From: Erysipelotrichaceae bacterium | Lineage (GTDB): Bacteria > Bacillota_I > Bacilli_A > Erysipelotrichales > Erysipelotrichaceae | Assembly: GCA_017620435.1 (NCBI GenBank) | Contig: JAFZQL010000009.1 | Span: 1-7,356 of the forward strand | DNA: 7,356 nucleotides | Direction: 5' to 3' | In this document: piece by piece, positions 5,111 through 7,356 of the stretch | Position numbering within the stretch: position 1 is the first letter of the stretch | Layout: each line of letters begins with the position of its first letter | Notes under the pieces: model-generated | What the model was told of the DNA's origin: nothing | What the model saw: the letters and a program-made list of their open reading frames with translations, nothing else | Database searches by the model: none | Position numbers and translations under genes: made by a program

Positions 5111-7356
5111 ATGAAAGAAAAGTACAAGATTGTTAATTCGGGTAAGCATTCTTCTCGCCGTGACTACTCGAAGGTTAGCGGCAATCTGGAATTGCCTAAC
5201 CTGGTCGAGGTACAAACCGATTCTTTTAACTGGTTTAAAAAGTATGGAATCAAAGAAGTTTTTGATGATATTTACCCGATTCAGAACTATGGCGGAAATA
5301 TCCGCCTGAAACTGATCGATTATGAATTCGGTGAGCCGAAATATGATGTTGCCGAAACCAAATACCGTGAAGAAGACTATCGTGCGCCATTAAAAGCCAA
5401 CATGGAGTTGGAAATCATTGATGAAGATACCGGTGAAGTGATCACCAGAAGAGAAGAAGTCTTTTTAGGCGACTTCCCGATGATGACCCCGACAGGTACG
5501 TTTATCATCAACGGTGCGGAGCGTGTCATCGTCTCGCAGATCGTCAGATCTCCTGGCGCCTATTTTGACAGCCAGTCTGACGACAAGACAGGCAGAGACA
5601 CCTACTCCGGCGAACTGATTCCTTCCCGCGGAACCTGGCTGGAATTCCTGACCGACGACAAGAAGAACGCTCTGGGCAGACTGATGAACATGTCTGTAGA
5701 CAGAAAGCGTAAGATCCTGTCTACCATTCTTTTGAAGTGCATCGGTTTTGCGCTGAATCTGGAAAAGGGTGAGGACGGTTTTGATATTGACCGCGTCAAG
5801 ACATTCCTGCAGGCAATGGATCTGCCGGTTTACGAAGATCTGATCAATCAGAATGAAGACCGTGAATTCCTGAATATCTATGAAGCGATCTATACGTCTT
5901 TCCTGGGTGCCTATGAAGAGATCGTCAATACTCTTCAGGCCGACAAGACCAAGACGATGGATGCGGCATTGCTGGAAATGCACAAGAACCAGAAACAGGA
6001 TGAAGTTCCTACGGTTGAAGGCGCTGCCAACCTGATGAATGCCAAGTTCTTCGATCAGAAGAAATACGATCTGACCCCTGCGGGCAGATACAAGCTGGGA
6101 AAGAAACTGAGTGTGATCGATCGAATCGAGCATCATGTCCTGGCTCAAGATCTGTACAAGGCGGACGGTTCCATTCTCTACAAGAAGGGAACGCTGATCG
6201 AGAAAGCAGAACGTAAGGTATTAAGAGAATATCTGGTCAAGGGAAGCCATGTCGAGGCATTCCCGTTCAGGCACATTTTCTCGCATCCGACGATCGTCGA
6301 AGTTCCTACAGAAGACAAGCTGGCCTTAAAGGGCAGGATCCTTGCCAACGACATCGATCTTGCGGACAGAACTTATTTCATGGGAACGGTACTGACGCTT
6401 GCCGATGTGGAGAAGATCGCCAAAGAATTCAATACGGTAAGAGTCTACTCCGGCATTATTGCCAGAGAAGTGAAACTTACTTCCAAGAACTACAATGCAG
6501 TCATGGACTACGGACAGAGACTCTTTGTCCTGGGACGTCTGACGGATGAGAATTTCGAAGATGTCAAGGTCAACGAGGAACAGGCAATGCCTTACTATCT
6601 GCCGGATCATGACAGCTACATGCTGATGTCGGATAAGGAAGAAGCCATTAAAGAGAGGATCGACAATGGCGAAAAGATCTCCGCATGGCTGGTCGGTACG
6701 GCTTGCCAGGTGGTGAACATCAGACATCCGGAAGACGAAAACAGCATCATCAGACTGATCGGCATCGATCCTCTGAACGACAAGAAGTGTATCACGATGT
6801 CCGACATGCTGGCATTCTACAACTACATGTTTACCCTGCTGGATGGCGTCGGTACGACCGACGATATCGATATGCTGGGCAACCGTAGGATCAGAACGGT
6901 AGGCGAACTGATTCAGAACCAGTTCCGTATCGGTCTGTCCAGAATGGAGAAGGCAGTCAAAGAGAAGATGTCCATCACGGAGATCGAGAACGCGACACCT
7001 AAGACACTGACGAACAACCGTCCGTTGTCGGGCGCAATCAGAGAGTTCTTCTCTTCCTCGCAGCTGTCTCAGTTCATGGATCAGCAGAATCCTCTGGCAG
7101 AGCTGACCAACAAGCGTCGTATTTCTGCCCTGGGTCCTGGCGGCCTGACCAGAGAAAGAGCGGGATTTGAAGTCCGTGACGTACACAACTCGCACTATGG
7201 AAGGATCTGTCCGATCGAGACCCCTGAAGGTCAGAACATCGGTCTGATCTCCTATCTGACGACCTATGCCAAGATCAACGAATACGGATTCATTCAGACT
7301 CCGTACCGTAGGGTTGAAAAAGACGGCAAGGTCACGGAAGACTATATTTATCTCTC
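5111..7356 (+). CDS. rpoB: DNA-directed RNA polymerase subunit beta (3' truncated)
   Basis: The first 748 codons of the beta subunit are present without an in-frame stop and continue past the window. Landmarks in order are LELPNLVEVQTDSF (N terminus), the GTFIINGAERVIVSQ segment, RSPGAYFD, FFDQKKYDLTPAGRYK, GVGTTDDID.LGNRRIRTVGE, NQFRIGLSRME, the rifampicin region SSQLSQFMDQQNPLAEL (649-665), GPGGLTRERAGFEVRDVH, and the CPIETPEG segment. Residue 667 (codon 7109-7111) is Asn where E. coli has His526. Other rifampicin-pocket residues look normal: Q654, D657, R670 and S672 correspond to E. coli Q513, D516, R529 and S531. The protein is about 141 residues longer than E. coli and, from memory, about 185 longer than B. 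subtilis up to this point. Most of the excess lies at about residues 378-533, with a smaller expansion at 212-283. The frame and conserved blocks on either side are intact, so these are insertions, not errors. Confidence 0.97.
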   Translation, partial: MKEKYKIVNSGKHSSRRDYSKVSGNLELPNLVEVQTDSFNWFKKYGIKEVFDDIYPIQNYGGNIRLKLIDYEFGEPKYDVAETKYREEDYRAPLKANMELEIIDEDTGEVITRREEVFLGDFPMMTPTGTFIINGAERVIVSQIVRSPGAYFDSQSDDKTGRDTYSGELIPSRGTWLEFLTDDKKNALGRLMNMSVDRKRKILSTILLKCIGFALNLEKGEDGFDIDRVKTFLQAMDLPVYEDLINQNEDREFLNIYEAIYTSFLGAYEEIVNTLQADKTKTMDAALLEMHKNQKQDEVPTVEGAANLMNAKFFDQKKYDLTPAGRYKLGKKLSVIDRIEHHVLAQDLYKADGSILYKKGTLIEKAERKVLREYLVKGSHVEAFPFRHIFSHPTIVEVPTEDKLALKGRILANDIDLADRTYFMGTVLTLADVEKIAKEFNTVRVYSGIIAREVKLTSKNYNAVMDYGQRLFVLGRLTDENFEDVKVNEEQAMPYYLPDHDSYMLMSDKEEAIKERIDNGEKISAWLVGTACQVVNIRHPEDENSIIRLIGIDPLNDKKCITMSDMLAFYNYMFTLLDGVGTTDDIDMLGNRRIRTVGELIQNQFRIGLSRMEKAVKEKMSITEIENATPKTLTNNRPLSGAIREFFSSSQLSQFMDQQNPLAELTNKRRISALGPGGLTRERAGFEVRDVHNSHYGRICPIETPEGQNIGLISYLTTYAKINEYGFIQTPYRRVEKDGKVTEDYIYL

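Noticed and set aside
5465..6148. 227-codon open frame on the - strand
   Set aside because: It is antisense to rpoB with no family resemblance, and is a shadow frame of the same kind.
6326..7195. 289-codon open frame on the - strand
   Set aside because: It lies wholly antisense to highly conserved rpoB, has no recognisable domain, and arises from rpoB codon bias, which lacks antisense stops.

Overview
The window is a stretch of ordinary chromosome from a low-to-middle GC Gram-positive bacterium (Bacillota). The evidence is a lipoprotein-type PotD, AGGAGG-like ribosome binding sites, the order rplJ-rplL-ybxB-type methyltransferase-rpoB known from Bacillus, and a DUF951 protein typical of that phylum. 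RpoB carries Asn instead of His at the residue equivalent to E. coli 526. Mollicutes and some of their Erysipelotrichia relatives share this, so I lean towards an Erysipelotrichia-like host (inference, moderate to low confidence). UGA is never needed as a sense codon in any gene here.

All ten genes lie on the + strand, in two blocks. Block 1 (2-3356) starts with the end of potC, a polyamine ABC transporter permease, and continues with potD (substrate-binding lipoprotein), dtd (D-aminoacyl-tRNA deacylase), a small DUF951 protein, a HAD-family phosphatase and surE (nucleotidase). Every junction overlaps, by 17, 1, 7, 8 and 8 nt, so the block is most simply read as one translationally coupled transcript. 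A 13-bp perfect inverted repeat lies inside the first codons of dtd.

Block 2 (3370-7356) is the ribosomal protein and RNA polymerase operon. A near-consensus housekeeping promoter (TTGAAA, 17 nt, TAATAT) is followed by a structured leader with the hallmarks of the L10 autoregulatory leader. The leader ends in an intrinsic-terminator hairpin whose 5' arm and loop can instead pair with upstream segments. Then come rplJ (L10), rplL (L7/L12), an RsmC/YbxB-like methyltransferase and the first 748 codons of rpoB, which runs off the end of the window. No terminator is visible between surE and this promoter, so transcripts of block 1 may enter the leader.

I see no mobile element, CRISPR array, tRNA, rRNA, defence island or phage gene, and no sign of an undescribed multi-gene system. 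The points most worth a second look are the predicted natural rifampicin insensitivity of RpoB, a large insertion in the RpoB lobe region that contains an internally repeated motif, the attenuator architecture of the rplJ leader, and the hairpin inside dtd.
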